This document shows positions 45,120 to 57,560 of a stretch of DNA of 64,000 nucleotides, in pieces. Made by a program: the position numbers and the translations under genes. How positions within the stretch are numbered: position 1 is the first letter of the stretch; each line of letters begins with the position of its first letter. Source of the stretch: Dryocosmus kuriphilus (taxonomy: Eukaryota; Arthropoda; Insecta; Hymenoptera; Cynipidae); NCBI GenBank assembly GCA_038277395.1, contig CM076193.1, positions 77,538,198 to 77,602,197 on the forward strand. Direction: 5' to 3'. The notes beneath the pieces are model-generated. The model was not told where the DNA came from. It made no database searches and saw nothing but the letters and a program-made list of their open reading frames with translations.

Positions 45120-46450
45120 ACATGTCCAAGAGGGAGAATCGGGAAGCACAGGATAAGCAGAAGTGTAAGAGAGCAGCAGTGATGAATGTGACACGATTTG
45201 CTAAACAGAAGTCAAAGAAGAAAAGCTGTGACCAGAAGTTGACTGACAGTTTGAAACGTCAGTATCCTTTTCTGAAGCCAAGTAAGAAAGGATCTACTTA
45301 CGCTGTATTCATAATGAAGTACAATTTGCTGTTCTTCTAATCTCACTGCATCAGATGCGTGCGAGAAACTACCGCATGACGCTGAATCCCTTTGCCGCGA
45401 AATTTATAATTATTTCAGTTGCCAGTTTTTCTCCAGGATCTCCTCGTTCAAAGAGTTTCAAGAATTATTCCAAGAAATACCCCAGAGTAAAGTAAACTAC
45501 GTCTTGTAGACACAAGGTGGCTATCATTCGAGTAGTAAAGCGTCTCATACAGCAGTACCCTGCTTTGAAAAGATTTTTTTCATCGACAGTACAATGGATA
45601 AGAATAAATTGTCTGCAGAAAAGTGTAAACAAAATTCTAGAAAAGATGGAAGACGAATCTACGTTACTCTACTTGATGTTTTTAGAATTTGTTTTCTGCC
45701 GATATTCAACATCTTGAACAAAACGATGCAGTCAGAACATCCACAGATACACAAATTGAAATCCGAACTTGAGCAAACCTGCGAAACCTTCATGGATTTG
45801 TACATACGCGAGGAACATCTCAAAATCGACTTCTAGAGTATCCAGTACAAGAATCCAAGACGTTTCAAGCCATTAGAAACAATGTATTTCGGTGCTAAAG
45901 TAGAGAAACGAATCCTGAACCAAACAATCCATCCTGCTGTCGTCCATCATTCTCGCTTGAAATGCCTGGACTTCTTGATTCAAGCTGTCACAAGTATCTT
46001 ATCAAGATTCGATTGTAGGAATCCAGGTTTCCAGAATGTAGAATTCTTGGATCCAGCTGTTGTGCTGAGCCGAGGAAAACAGTCTATAGTACCACTCGCA
46101 AGAATTTTCCAGTATCTAGTCAGCGACGAGGACTTGCAAACTGCGGACACTGAATGAAGATTACTGCTTAAGGACGAAATCCTGCAGGTGATTGACAAAA
46201 GAATCACAGTTGAATCTTTCTGGGGAAAAATCGGAATTCTTGAACAGGACGGAGTTTACTGACGCTCCCTCACTCCAGTGCTGCTTGTGAGCGAATGTTT
46301 TCTCAAATAAGTTTGATAAAAACGAAAAATCGTAACAGAATGAAGAGGGAAACAATGTGTGGTCTTCTCCATACCAAATCCTTGATCGGTGATATGGATT
46401 GCCACAATTTCCCCATTGAAAGAGGTTTAGGTCAATATGGTGCAGAATTT
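45120..46450 (+). pseudogene. hAT transposase remnant, C-terminal half
   Basis: Many frameshifts and stops, but in order one reads YPFLKPSKKGSTYAV, ASDACEKLPHDAESLCREIY, IFNILNKTMQSEHPQIHKL, YKNPRRFKPLETMYFGAKVE, then a SIVPLARIFQYL-like piece and finally KNRNRMKRETMC, the hAT dimerisation end. It lies just past the gap in the opposite orientation to the hAT fragment at 41-42 kb, and could be the other part of that or of a related element. Confidence 0.65.
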
Positions 46451-47989
46451 ATGTAAAATATTGAGCTGATCGCTCGAGTGAACGTAGACAGGCTTAAAAG
46501 AAAAAATTGCAGTATGTGGTTGAAATATTATAACGTTGCGTTGAACTAGAAAACTGCAAAGATTTATATGTATGCATTTAATTAATTTTTAATTCAATTA
46601 GTTCTTAATGTTAAAAAAAAGAGTACTATGATCTATTATGGCGTGGAATCAAAGTAGCGCGATCAATATTATTCTTAAACCAAAAGGATATCAATGATAT
46701 TATACTCGTCGAATTAGAATCAAAGTAGCGTTCTCGATCGATATTTATATATAGCATATATTTTTATAGGATATATGTATGATTATATGTATAGATTTTC
46801 ATAATTTCAAGAACGAAATATTGTAGCAACAGTATTGTTGCTTACTTTTTTTATTATATGCAAATTTGATTGATTGAGGGTATTTGAAAGAACTGTGAAC
46901 TGTCAGTCTCTCAGTAGTTTTTGTTCACGTGAAGGAAGCAAGTACCTGCGATAAAAGTGTTCATGTGTAATGTAACTGTAATTGTTTTGTAATGAATAAA
47001 TGATTCATACTTGAGAGTGATGTTCGAAATATCAATTGACTGTTCCTCAAATAATTATTTCAAAACATGCTCGTGAGAAATATTAGGGTTTGTGTATTTT
47101 TTATGGAGATAGAGTTATAATTTTTAAGTTGCAATATTAAAGGTTCCTTTTGAATAATGACCTTTCTTTGCAGAAAGAGAAAATCACCATGAGAATATGG
47201 GAACTTTCAATTGTTATGATTCGAAATAATTATCTTCCATGTGTTTCATTTTCCAGATTAGTTGTTTGATTTTCTCTATTCTGAATCAGGAACATTCATA
47301 GTTGGAACAAGATATTTGGAAAATTCCCATGATGATTCTCATTTTCAGCGAGAAAATATAATTATATAAAAAAAACTTTTGATAATGCAATTTTTATCAT
47401 TTCAAATTCAAGGCGCGAACCATCACCAATCGGGGTCGCCCATCTGAGGAATGCGCAGAGAATAACATGAGATTCTTCGGTCTGGGGTCGAGAATGAAAG
47501 GCATGTTAATCTACTGCGCAAGCTCCGCGGGTATGCGTTCTGCCAAGTCTGGTCACAATTGTGAAATTTCGCATTTGAGAACCAGTGGGTCGAAACTAAG
47601 ATAGACATTTCCGGTATAGCGTTTATAGCGGAAGTATACGGATTTCATACTTTAGAGGGCGCTGATGATTGTCTATAGTTGTGTGAGTTTGCATCGTACA
47701 CAAGCCGGGCCTCAACAAAGTCAAATGTTTTGAAAATACCAGTTGGAGTCATGTTGAGTTTGGTATTATTTTTTTTATTTTGTTGATCGAAAGAGTGATT
47801 GGCAATATTCTTTTAAAATATAAAGTAAAATGTAGGTGCTGACGTAAAAAGTGGTAGGAAAAAGTACGGCGAGTAGCGCAGGTAAGAAATATTACGATAT
47901 GCTTTGAGGTTATGTAAGGCTATGTTACGTTCAAGTTTATTGAAGTTTATATTTGATGGCAATCGTAACTAAATGAATAAACAAAATTT
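46451..47989. other. Mixed non-coding stretch
   Basis: AT-rich, with a moderately GC-richer segment at about 47410-47720. A possible GTAAGA donor follows GCAG at 47880, but no convincing exon precedes it. Nothing firm. Confidence 0.4.
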
Positions 47990-48375
47990 CATAAGTCAGA
48001 ATAATACGTAATAAAATTATTGATTTTTATTTGTAAGGAGATGTTTGTTTAAGAAAGTGTTACACGTTTTTGTCATCTAACAAAATAACGTTGAAAAATT
48101 TTCCATTTTGACTGCTACTTTTACTGAATCTTTTGAAGAAAATTAAAGAAACGCGAAATAAAAATGGAGAAAAATTATCATCTAACTCAGAAATAATACC
48201 TAATAGAATTGTTTATCTTTATTTGTAAGAAGATATTTTTTGGAGAAACTGTCACACGTTTTTTTCCCATCTAGCAAGAACGATAAAAATTTTCCGTTTT
48301 AACCCCTTATTTTGACATAATCTTTTCAAGGAAATTTACAAACGAATTAGAAATGGAGAAATATTGTCATCTAGT
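47990..48375. repeat. Two-copy tandem repeat of about 190 bp
   Basis: Copies start near 47995 and 48186 with CAGAA(A)TAATACNTAATA, and share TTATTTGTAAG(G/A)AGAT, CACACGTTTTT/ACACGTTTTT and a TTTTCC(A/G)TTTT block. Diverged; non-coding. Confidence 0.6.
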
Positions 48376-50311
48376 AATTAAAATTTTAGACAGTTTCTAA
48401 GCTCGACTCATAAAACATTATCCTTTTCAGTTTACACGTTTTATTTTCAAGTGAAACTGAGAATGTTCCAAAATCAAAAGTTTTTTTTGGCGATGCTGCA
48501 ATTGAAAACAGCTCCTACTGGTTCCTATAAAGAAAAAGATGTGAGAGAAGTTTTAAAATGGGTTTCAGAACTCTAAAATTATCATAAGGAAATTCTAAAT
48601 TTAGTTTTTGAAACTCTAAAATTGTTACTTCACATTATATTATTATTATATTATATTATGATTATGTAAAAAGTAATTTTATAAACACAACTATTCAATT
48701 TTAACGCTTATCAAATTATGCTCGTGTCAATTCCTAAACCTGTTACCACTCATATTTTTACAATGTTGTTCTTAATTATTATATGAAGTGGGTAAAAGGT
48801 ACAGATATTGATTCGTGCAACAAATGTATAGATGAAAAATATTGATCATATTCAGTTTCATTATAAAGAATGATTTATTTACAATAAAGTTGAATATTAT
48901 CAATATTTTTATCTACATTCCTTGTACGAATCAATAGATGCACTTTTTACCGTACATTTATATACATTTAAATTTCCCGGCATTTCTCGCCATATTGAAT
49001 TTTAGGTCCGACTAGTGGTTTCATATTTTAGAAGGCGCGCGAATACTGCGCCACCCTTTAAAGTTTAGTTTCCACGTACTTTTGAGAACTGGAAAAAAGA
49101 TTTATTCGACGGTATTCAGCATATATATTATGAAACTTTAATAATAATTAATCAAAAGTGTTGAATGTCATTAAAACGGTAATTCTTGATTTTCCTGGAT
49201 CTCCAGATTTTTTTTCAAATCTCCAGATATAAAGCTCACGTCTTTTTTCCCGATTCGGTGGTAACATTTTTCAACGCCGACTTCTCACCTTGTTCGGAAG
49301 TCAGGTCCGCGATTGGAACCCCCGGATTCCATGCTCCGTCTCGCCTTGTCCCGTGCGTCACTTCGCGGTTGCCGTCCGAAAGTCAAAGATTGTCACAGTA
49401 CGCAGTAATCCGGGTTTTCAATGAGTTATTAATAAAGTGGAAAGTAAAATTTTCTTCGTGCATCCAGAAACTGAAGTGAATTCGCGAAATTAAGGATGTT
49501 CTCCAGTAAAATGGAAAATAAAGGATTGCCTTGAAATTGAAATATATTGTAGGGAAAATAGACACAAATGTTTGAGCGAAATCCTAACAAGGGTATCCAG
49601 TCATTTTTTGGAGAAATTAATATTTAAAAAGTAGCTCTTCTACATAGCGCCTTATAAAGACGTGCCCGATTCGACTAATATTACTCGAATTAACGAAACT
49701 TACAAACAAGATTTTCTTATTCAAAAACGTGTTTTTGATAGATTACAATCAGATGAATCATAGTCCGTTTTGAAAATAGTACATATCCAGGCATTCTAAA
49801 GAGAAAATAGACACTTAAGTAGAAAAAATGCTAGATTCACAAAGTTCGAAATTCCAATAATTTTCACAAAAATCAAAAAAACTATCAATATCTTTCACAC
49901 ATCCAATATTAATGCACTGACATATAAAGAGTATAATTTTCGATCAGAAAATCAGCTAAGAGAAGATTGACTTAACGAGAATTGCTAAGTCCCCTAAAGT
50001 GCCCTACACTAATACGGCGTGCAATAATATCGTCACTGGAGAACATCCTTAAAATGAATCAAAGGACTAGAAATTCGAAAGTCTTAACTTGTGCTGTTCT
50101 CCCCTTCTGAGTCCACAACGACAGGGGGAAAACAATTCAATAAGTTATTATTACAAAAGCTTAAATTCTAAAGTTATATTAAATTCAGTTCTTAGTTTAA
50201 GGAAGTGTTTGACGTTCGGGCGGCGCGCGTGTTACGCGGTGCGGGTTGTAAAGGCTTGAGGGCAGTTCCTGGAAATCCGGAAGGGTGTCATCCAACAGGT
50301 CGTAAGTAATT
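48376..50311. other. Non-coding stretch, no gene recognised
   Basis: Mostly AT-rich. GC-richer islands at 49270-49380 and 50210-50290 have no supported ORF or RNA. Confidence 0.45.
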
Positions 50312-50700
50312 TTCCTAAGTTAAATGTGGAATGGAATGGAAGCTTCTAATGTGTCCCCTGAGGGCTTACATTGTTTTTTGTATTTCTCCACTATTCCTTT
50401 GCACACCCCCCACACACATACTTTGATGATGGGAGGGGGACCTACAGTTTAAGGTGGGTTCCGAACCACCAAGAACAACGGCTTAAAGTACTTAGAGAAC
50501 CTTTTTCTCTAGAGGTACCGGCGCCACGATATACCGGAGATGAACAACTCCCTTGCTAGGCAAGTGTTCACCGCGTGTACCGCCGAGGTTCTTCCAGAGT
50601 GCGAGGCGGGAATCGAACCCGCAAGCCGAAGGAGTGGGTCTAAAGGCCTACACGCCTTAAGCCCCACGACCATCGTCCCACTCTTCCTAAGTTAAATGTG
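50312..50700 (-). mobile_element. tRNA-derived SINE with 17-bp target-site duplication
   Basis: The 17-mer TTCCTAAGTTAAATGTG occurs at 50312-50328 and 50684-50700. The insert between them (355 bp) reads on the minus strand as a tRNA-like head (A box around GTCGTGGGGCTTAAGG, B box GGTTCGATTCCC near 50610), then a unique body with GTGAACACTTGCCTAGCAAG, and ends in a short TTCCATTCCATTCC tail. A perfect duplication and intact promoter boxes indicate a young insertion, moved in trans by a LINE. Confidence 0.9.
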
Positions 50701-50718
50701 TCATCTCGCAAGAATTGC

Positions 50719-50720
50719 TC

Positions 50721-50756
<36 letters not shown>
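50719..50756. repeat. (CT)n microsatellite
   Basis: A CT run with one TTT interruption, just beside the SINE. Confidence 0.9.
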
Positions 50757-50758
<2 letters not shown>

Positions 50759-51139
50759 CGGTCCTTCACCCCCTCGATAATGAGTGAATCCCGAATAATT
50801 ATTAAGAAGTTAAACCTACTTCTTAAAGTAAATTAGAATCTTATTTAATTTAACAAGTCAGTAAACAAATTTGCAATCTTTAAACCATGGAATTTCTTAA
50901 ACCATTGTTATAAAGACCTAGTCTGGTTTCCAGAAAAGTTAACAAGTGAGGAACTCCTATCCTATGAAGAAGTTCACTAATCCAACAAAAATATAAAATA
51001 AACAAACTAATGCAGATTAGTTTGGTTTGTTGTTCCTCCAGCTTACCAGCGCCATACACCCCAATCGAAATTCATGATGCAAGTCATTATTTAACAAGCT
51101 GGTTCGTAACAACCACTCTCCCTTATAGAGGCCATAAAA

Positions 51140-52920
51140 CGTTTAAATCTATGAAGGCTTAAATTGATTCTTAGTATCGAACTGTGGCAGTATTGCTCTC
51201 GATTTTAATGTTGCCCGAATCCAGCCATCTCTTTCTTTTTGTTCCAAAAACAGAAGAACATGCTTGAGTAACAAGTTTGACAGTACTTTCAACTGCTTGA
51301 GTGTGCCATAGCAGTTGCTTAAAGTCGTAACCAGACTGGTCACCGGTTTTGGAAAGTTCTCTGAACTATTTGTTGCTTATTTTGCTCAACAAAGACGATT
51401 CAGTAACAGTCACGCTTTTTCAGTCAATCACTTGAGTGTAGTCTACTTCATAAAAGTAAAATTCCTGGGGGTTTGAAGAAGTAAACTCCTTCAACCGTGT
51501 TTGACCTTGCTGATTCGATTCTTCTGAGGCCAAGTTTCCTGATTCTTGATCTTTCATCAGTGATCATATTCAAAAGGATGTTCTCGGATGTGCGTAAAAT
51601 GCGTTACGAGAAATCACTGGATCAACTACAATTTTCAGTTCACGAGAAAAATATCTAAAATCTTTGATTAAAGCGAAAAGATTTTTAGGACCGTCAATGC
51701 AAGACCAGTTTACTCTTATCATAAACCATGATGGAACGTACACTTTCACTATGTACATAACAACTGTAACCAATTCTTTACTTGAATTTGGGTTAGACAT
51801 AAACTTTCTAATAAACCTATTGTCAAGTGTCAACCATCTCGAATGACTTATCGGACCTGGATCCTTATTCGCTAAATCGGCTAAGCAGTGTCCCCTTTTT
51901 ATTGCAGTGTAAGCATCTAAAAGGTACGGTTGGCCTTTGTTGAAGTCTGTGCAGACAATGGTTGGTAACTCGAAATCAATTTCTTTAAACTTAGCGTCTC
52001 ACAATATTTCCAAGCATGAACAAGATCATTATAAATTCTACCATATTTGGACCAGTGGTGGTTCCATATAGTTTAGTGACGATGTGCCTAAGTGGAAGTT
52101 CGTTTAGATGAAGAAGACAAATATTTTCCTGCAGAGGTTTTTTTCAAAAAGAGTTCACGGTGCCGGAGAACTTCGTCTTCCCCAGCCAATATTTGCAACC
52201 TCGCCATCGCTTCCAATTGCTTGTAAATAATCCAGATATATAGATTTGCATTATCACCTGTTAAAAAATCGTATACATTGTTCTTCTAAATTACCTGCAT
52301 GGTCTGTGACTTTAAAAATATTAAATTCTTGAGAGCGAATGCGAAATTTGACTTTACGTTCTACTCTTTTTTGTAGAACAGCTGATGAAACTTTGTTGAC
52401 GGATCCAATTCGGCCGATACGAGAAGTACGCTTCTTTGTTAAAAATTCTTTCTCTTGAGAGGGAATTCTCTTCTCAACAGGACAGCTGCATTTCGAAAAG
52501 TCAGGACATTTGTAGAAAGTAAGATCAAACAGACATTTTTCTCCATTACCTTTTATCTTTTTATTTTATTCTTATAATCTTCCTTACTTTGTAAGTTCTT
52601 TGTAATTCTTTAAAATTTTGTAAGCTTTCGTGATAAGATATTATTAGTTGGATAGCTCTGATGTATGTTACAGTAGGAATCGAATCATTTTTATATATTG
52701 TGAAGACTTTGACGGCTACACTTTCAGAGAATTATTAGAAAACTGGCTCCATCATGTTGCTCATTTTAAGACGATTTAACACGATTGTTTGCCTTTCCTC
52801 TTGACAACTCGTGAGAATTTTAGCATGAGTAGGAAGTTGAAAATTACTTAATTTTGATGGTGTTCCAAATACGGGAAAATCAAATGAATCGCGAGCAGAA
52901 GACTTACTGCGCGTCGCCAT
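51140..52920 (-). pseudogene. Decayed transposon-type gene of unassigned family
   Basis: Minus strand, 52920 downward: MATRSKSSARDSFDFPVFGT, then (about 52550-52310) a cysteine segment DLTFYKCPDFSKCSCP with KEFLTKKRTSRIGRIGSVNK, then (about 52130-52050) LNELPLRHIVTKLYGTTTGP, then (about 51960-51570) HSRWLTLDNRFIRKFMSN, VYVPSWFMIRVNWSCIDGPK and LKIVVDPVISRNAFYAHP. Frames are interrupted several times. This set of blocks looks like a repeated, mobile-element-borne gene that I have the impression occurs in other invertebrate genomes, but I cannot assign a superfamily or a reaction. Confidence 0.55.
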
Positions 52921-53519
52921 AGCGGTGTGACTAAGTTTTCGTCTTGCTCACAAAAAAAAAAACAGAATCTATGTTAATGCAAAGATGGAAAGGAAAAAAT
53001 ACTTCCACGACAATTTATTAGAAGTTAAATTATATACAAAGCAGCGGAGAATAAGCTCAGCGATGTTCTTGAACGTGTGGACTGGACGTGTTCGTTTGTT
53101 TAAATTTTCCTCCTGTCTCAAATTCTAAACACATTGAATAATATTATAAAAAAAATCAACCTTTACCGTCAGGGTAAAATGATTAAGCACATAAGGGTGG
53201 CATATAATGGCAGCTGGGATGGGAGAACATAAAAAATGAAACATTACTACATTAATGATTATTGTAAAGCATAAATGTGTGTTGTGTTAGACTTGACATA
53301 AAAAATTGGATATTTTTGCACAATTCTGCCTTTCCTCAACCCACTAAAGTTCTAGTGGAGGTATTAAAGGTACTGCCTCCTCATTTTCTTACTTCAGCAA
53401 ATTATTCTATTTAAAAAGTATAATAAAGCGAAAAAATCATTTTAAGAATTTACGTAAAATCTACAAAAATCAAAAAAATTAAAAAATTTCAATCAAAGAC
53501 GGGCGAGCGAAGATATTAA
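52921..53519. other. AT-rich stretch, nothing recognised
   Basis: Sits between the unassigned transposon gene and the gypsy remnant. No feature supported. Confidence 0.5.
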
Positions 53520-54640
53520 CCGATTTAAAAAGAATTTAGATGTGTTTTACTTATTTCCAAATGCAACTTTCCCCCGCTATTAGAATTTCGTAGGGCATTT
53601 TTTCTCTTCACCCTAAAATTCAGTCGATAAAATTGCCAGCGTGAAACTCGTTCTGGACGCTGTTTAAAAGCGTGCAGCAGTATTTTGTAACCAGTGTAGA
53701 TGATCACGTGTCGACATTCGACGATGTGCCGAAAGTGTTTAATTGCTGCATAAACAGCGTGTACCTCACGATCATATATTGATAATTTCTCCACAGCAGG
53801 TGAGAGATTACTGAAGAAGGCAAGCTGTTGCCAGGAATATATGAAACACTGCTGTAGAACTGCACCGATGGCATGGTCGGAAGCGTCGGTAAAAATTGCA
53901 CATTCCGTGTTGACGTTCGGGTGGAAAAGATAAGTTGCTTCTGCAAGGGCCTGCTTACGCTTGGTAAAAGATTCGTCAATTATGGAGTCCAGTTGACTGC
54001 CTAGCTGCCTTTCATGTCAGGTCCTATGAACTGATAATTGAGTGGTGCAAGGAGACTAGCAGCTTCTGTTATTAATTTTCTGTAGAATTGATCATGCCGA
54101 GAAAATCTCACAGTTTGTTGACGTTTTGTGGCTTTAGAAAAACGAGGATTGCTGGGACTTTCTCAGGCAAAGATTTAATTCCTTTCTCGGAAAATGTGTG
54201 TCCGAGAAATTTGGCTTTCTGTACTTCGAAGTGTGACTTGGTTAAGTTGATGACTAATCCGTAGTCCTAAAGATACTGAAACAAGTCCTCAGGTCCTACA
54301 GATGTTGTTCTTGGTTGTCAGAAGCGACTAGAAGAACATCGATGTACGGAAACACAAAGGAAGGTCACAGGTTGCATCATCGATGAAATGCTGGAACGTT
54401 TGTGCCGCATTTCAATGTCCGAACGTCATGAACAGAAATTCGAAGAGTCCAAATGGCATAATAATGGCTGTCTTGGCGATATCCACCGGGTTGACTGGAA
54501 TCTGGTTGTAAGCTCTGACAAAGTCATTGGTACAGAAAATCTTCTTACCATCTAGATTTGCAGCAAAGTCTTCCAGATAATGCACCGGTATGTTGTGAGA
54601 CCGGTGGCGTTGTTGGCGAGTCTTTGGTTTTGAAGGTCAA
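53520..54640 (-). pseudogene. Ty3/gypsy RT and RNase H remnant (right copy and flank)
   Basis: Minus strand: the RT core at about 54620-54150 as in the left copy, then across 53947 an RT tail and the RNase H start. RNase H pieces are LSIYDREVHAVYAAIKHFRH and VIIYTGYKILLHAFKQRP (the family has TDHKPL here), with SRWQFYRLNF. A KAEC-like TEC segment precedes it in another frame. Stops and shifts make it dead. It shows that the sequence left of the duplicated block in this copy belongs to the same retrotransposon, so 53947 is only where the window edge cuts the match, not a biological breakpoint. Confidence 0.85.
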
Positions 54641-55847
54641 CTGAAAGTTTAAAATAATACTCATTCTTATTTAACGAATTTAATTCTTAAAATCCATAAA
54701 CGCTATGAAAAAATACCCATAATATAATCGTACTTCTTTACATAGATATGCAAGAATTTCAGTAATTTTCGACAGTAGATTTAATATCTTCTATTCATTT
54801 CATATTTATTCTTCAAGATTGGGTCATCTTTTTACTTATTATAGAACTCTGTATACAAGATGTTTATACAATAATAGGAATTCGAAAACGAACAGGGTCA
54901 TAAGAGAAACACAGTGAGAAATATTGTGTATATAAATTTATCCTCTTTACATCAAAATGCGCCTATCCTGTATATCAATAAGAAGTTTTATTTCTTTACA
55001 GAAAGGTAACAAAACCTAAGAAGGTACTTATACGAAGGTAATTATACACGTATACATTATAAATTATAATAATCATTATTGCTGTTATTATTATATATTA
55101 TCTACACGCTTACAATAAACGTCGTGGTTCTTATATCTAACTTCAATTAATACATTCTTCATTCACATGCATTTACAAAACTTTGGTGAAAAAATATATA
55201 TATGTGTACGAAATATAAGTCAGTTGACACTGAACAAAGTTTTCAAAGCAAAGGGACAGCGAGGATTAAAAATTTTCCATAATTTCTGGAAATTAAAACA
55301 GCTATTCATGCAATACAGTGCACTATGTTATAATCGTTATATCTAAGTAAAACAATAAACATATTATTATAAATTGATGCATGAAGTATAGTACGCTTGT
55401 AGAATGCTTTCAAATAAGGAATCAGAATCTGGCTATAGGTAGAAGGGTTGCATAATGCAATTATAACTATACGATGGTAAATCTTGCACTGTGTTCATTT
55501 ATAAACCATATATAAAAATTGGCTGTATCTAGGCGATCGGATTTCCAGACAAAAGAATTCTCCACGAAAAGAATACCTACTTTGATTTAAATTATTGTGT
55601 CTAATCTTCCAAAAATCGTAAAGTAATATTGATTAACTTACCTTAAAATCGAAAAATTATTATTTATGAGCAAGAAATAGTTTAAGGATGTTGGATAGGA
55701 TGCCAAAGAAATGCGCACGCGCATTTACCGCCAGATGAAGGCGCTTAATGAATTTAGAGCTAGTGGAATGGGGAGGTAGCTAACGAAAAGCGGCACCTTG
55801 CGTTGTAGAGAAGGTTTTTTGTCAGAGTCTACTGTATCTGTACCAAA

Positions 55848-56474
55848 ATGCGAGAATGGAAAAGTGTTGAAATGAGGGTAAGTATAAAAAGGCCGACAAT
55901 GTTAAAAGGGGAAAGCGAAACTTACAACTTGACGATGATTATATTTTCGGGAAAGAAGATGCAATACAACTACACTTGCGGTAAGGTAGCACTTTTTTAT
56001 TTTCAGCGCATTTCCGATTTTGCATATATAGCAACAGTATTCCATGTAATAGTCGCGAAGAATACAACAAAATTTATAACGCGTGGGCGTATAAATCGAG
56101 AAGATGACCATACCGGCCTCCCCTGTTTTCTTTCTCCTGAGCAGTTTTTAATTTGCGATATAAGCAAGAACAGATGGTTTTTTGGTTGCTGACATATCTT
56201 ATAATTATTAACAAAATTCACATTGCACTATTAAAAACACTATTCCAATTCACTATTTGGATAAACTATTCGCACATTATATATAAAACTAAAATTTTTC
56301 ATCTCTCTTATCAGTGTAAATATTTGCCAATTAGGTGGACGAAGAATTTCCAGGGAAAAAGGATCTGTCTAAGCAGGTTCATTAATGGACAATAATAAAA
56401 ATTGCCCAATTTTTGCTTATGCTTTCATGTACCTATTGGAACTTTTCAATTAGATTCTTCATGACATGGTGCCA

Positions 56475-56509
<35 letters not shown>

Positions 56510-57060
56510 CCCTCCACCAGGGCCAGCGTTCGGAACAAATGACCCTGTTGCCTCCCTAAGGCATGGCTCTGTTTAATTATTGCCAGACAGGATAAACATA
56601 TTAAATTGACAATCACACAGTACAATTGTATTTACCAATCATCCGGACTTATGAATAAACAAAAAACGTGAATATCGCAACTTGCATTTGTTATTCAAAT
56701 TTGAGATTCCCGCCATCGCGAGCAGCATACGCTTACGACAATACCGACAGAAGCACTTCGGCAACCGCTAGTTGCTTGCTAAGCGCCCAGCTGTCATCTT
56801 CTGGATTCGCACGTCCACGTGATTCATAAAATTGATCATACTGTTATCTATTTTCACGTAAAATGCTGTTGTTATATGCAAAATCGGAAATGCCCCTGAA
56901 AAGAAGTCTTACTGCGGGTACAGTTGCAGTACCTCTCCTCTCCCTAAAATAATCATTTACAGGTTGTAAGTGTTGCTTTCTTCTTTTACCACTGTCAGCC
57001 CTTTTCTACTTCTCTTTCTTTCAACATGAATCTTTCCAATCTCGTATTTTAGCACAGATG
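55848..57060. repeat. Inverted pair of ~220-bp repeats (right copy)
   Basis: Counterpart of 1907-3110. A single-base deletion near 56080 alters the left-arm open frame, which supports the view that it is not coding. Confidence 0.45.
56476..56508. repeat. Poly-C tract (33 C)
   Basis: Six bases longer than the matching tract at 2538-2564 and followed by GCCC. Confidence 0.95.
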
Positions 57061-57560
57061 AAAAACTATTTTCTTGGCCGAACTCCTGCCATTGTAAAAC
57101 CCCTTCCGGGTTGCAGAAAACATTTCAAAGTGCCTTTTTAAAATTTTAATCCCATAACATGGAAAAAGGCGGATATTTGAACGAAACCACAGTTTTCGAC
57201 ACCCGCTCCAACAGCCTTCATTAATCGGTACCACGTCATGGCTGATTTCGGTCTCTACTCGTAGATAACTAAGCGATAGTCGCTCTCGCGTACTTGCCTC
57301 TCATTTCCTCTCATCTTTAAGACAAAAATTAATTTCATCAGTTCTTTTATACAAAATTATTATTATTTTTTTTATATTAGACAAAATTTTGCAAAATTTT
57401 TAATTATACCCAATTTCGGGATGATTAAACACCATAATTTAAATCGAGGTAAGTATTCTATTCTTAGAGAATTTCTGGACTATCATTCGTTCTTCGTCGG
57501 GTGGGCCGGAATTTTGGACGAATAGACACTCCGATAAACTCACATCCTTGTTGAACTGCG

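Noticed and set aside
50600..50683. Functional tRNA gene on the minus strand
   Set aside because: It is the head of a SINE flanked by a 17-bp target duplication, and no clean cloverleaf is seen.
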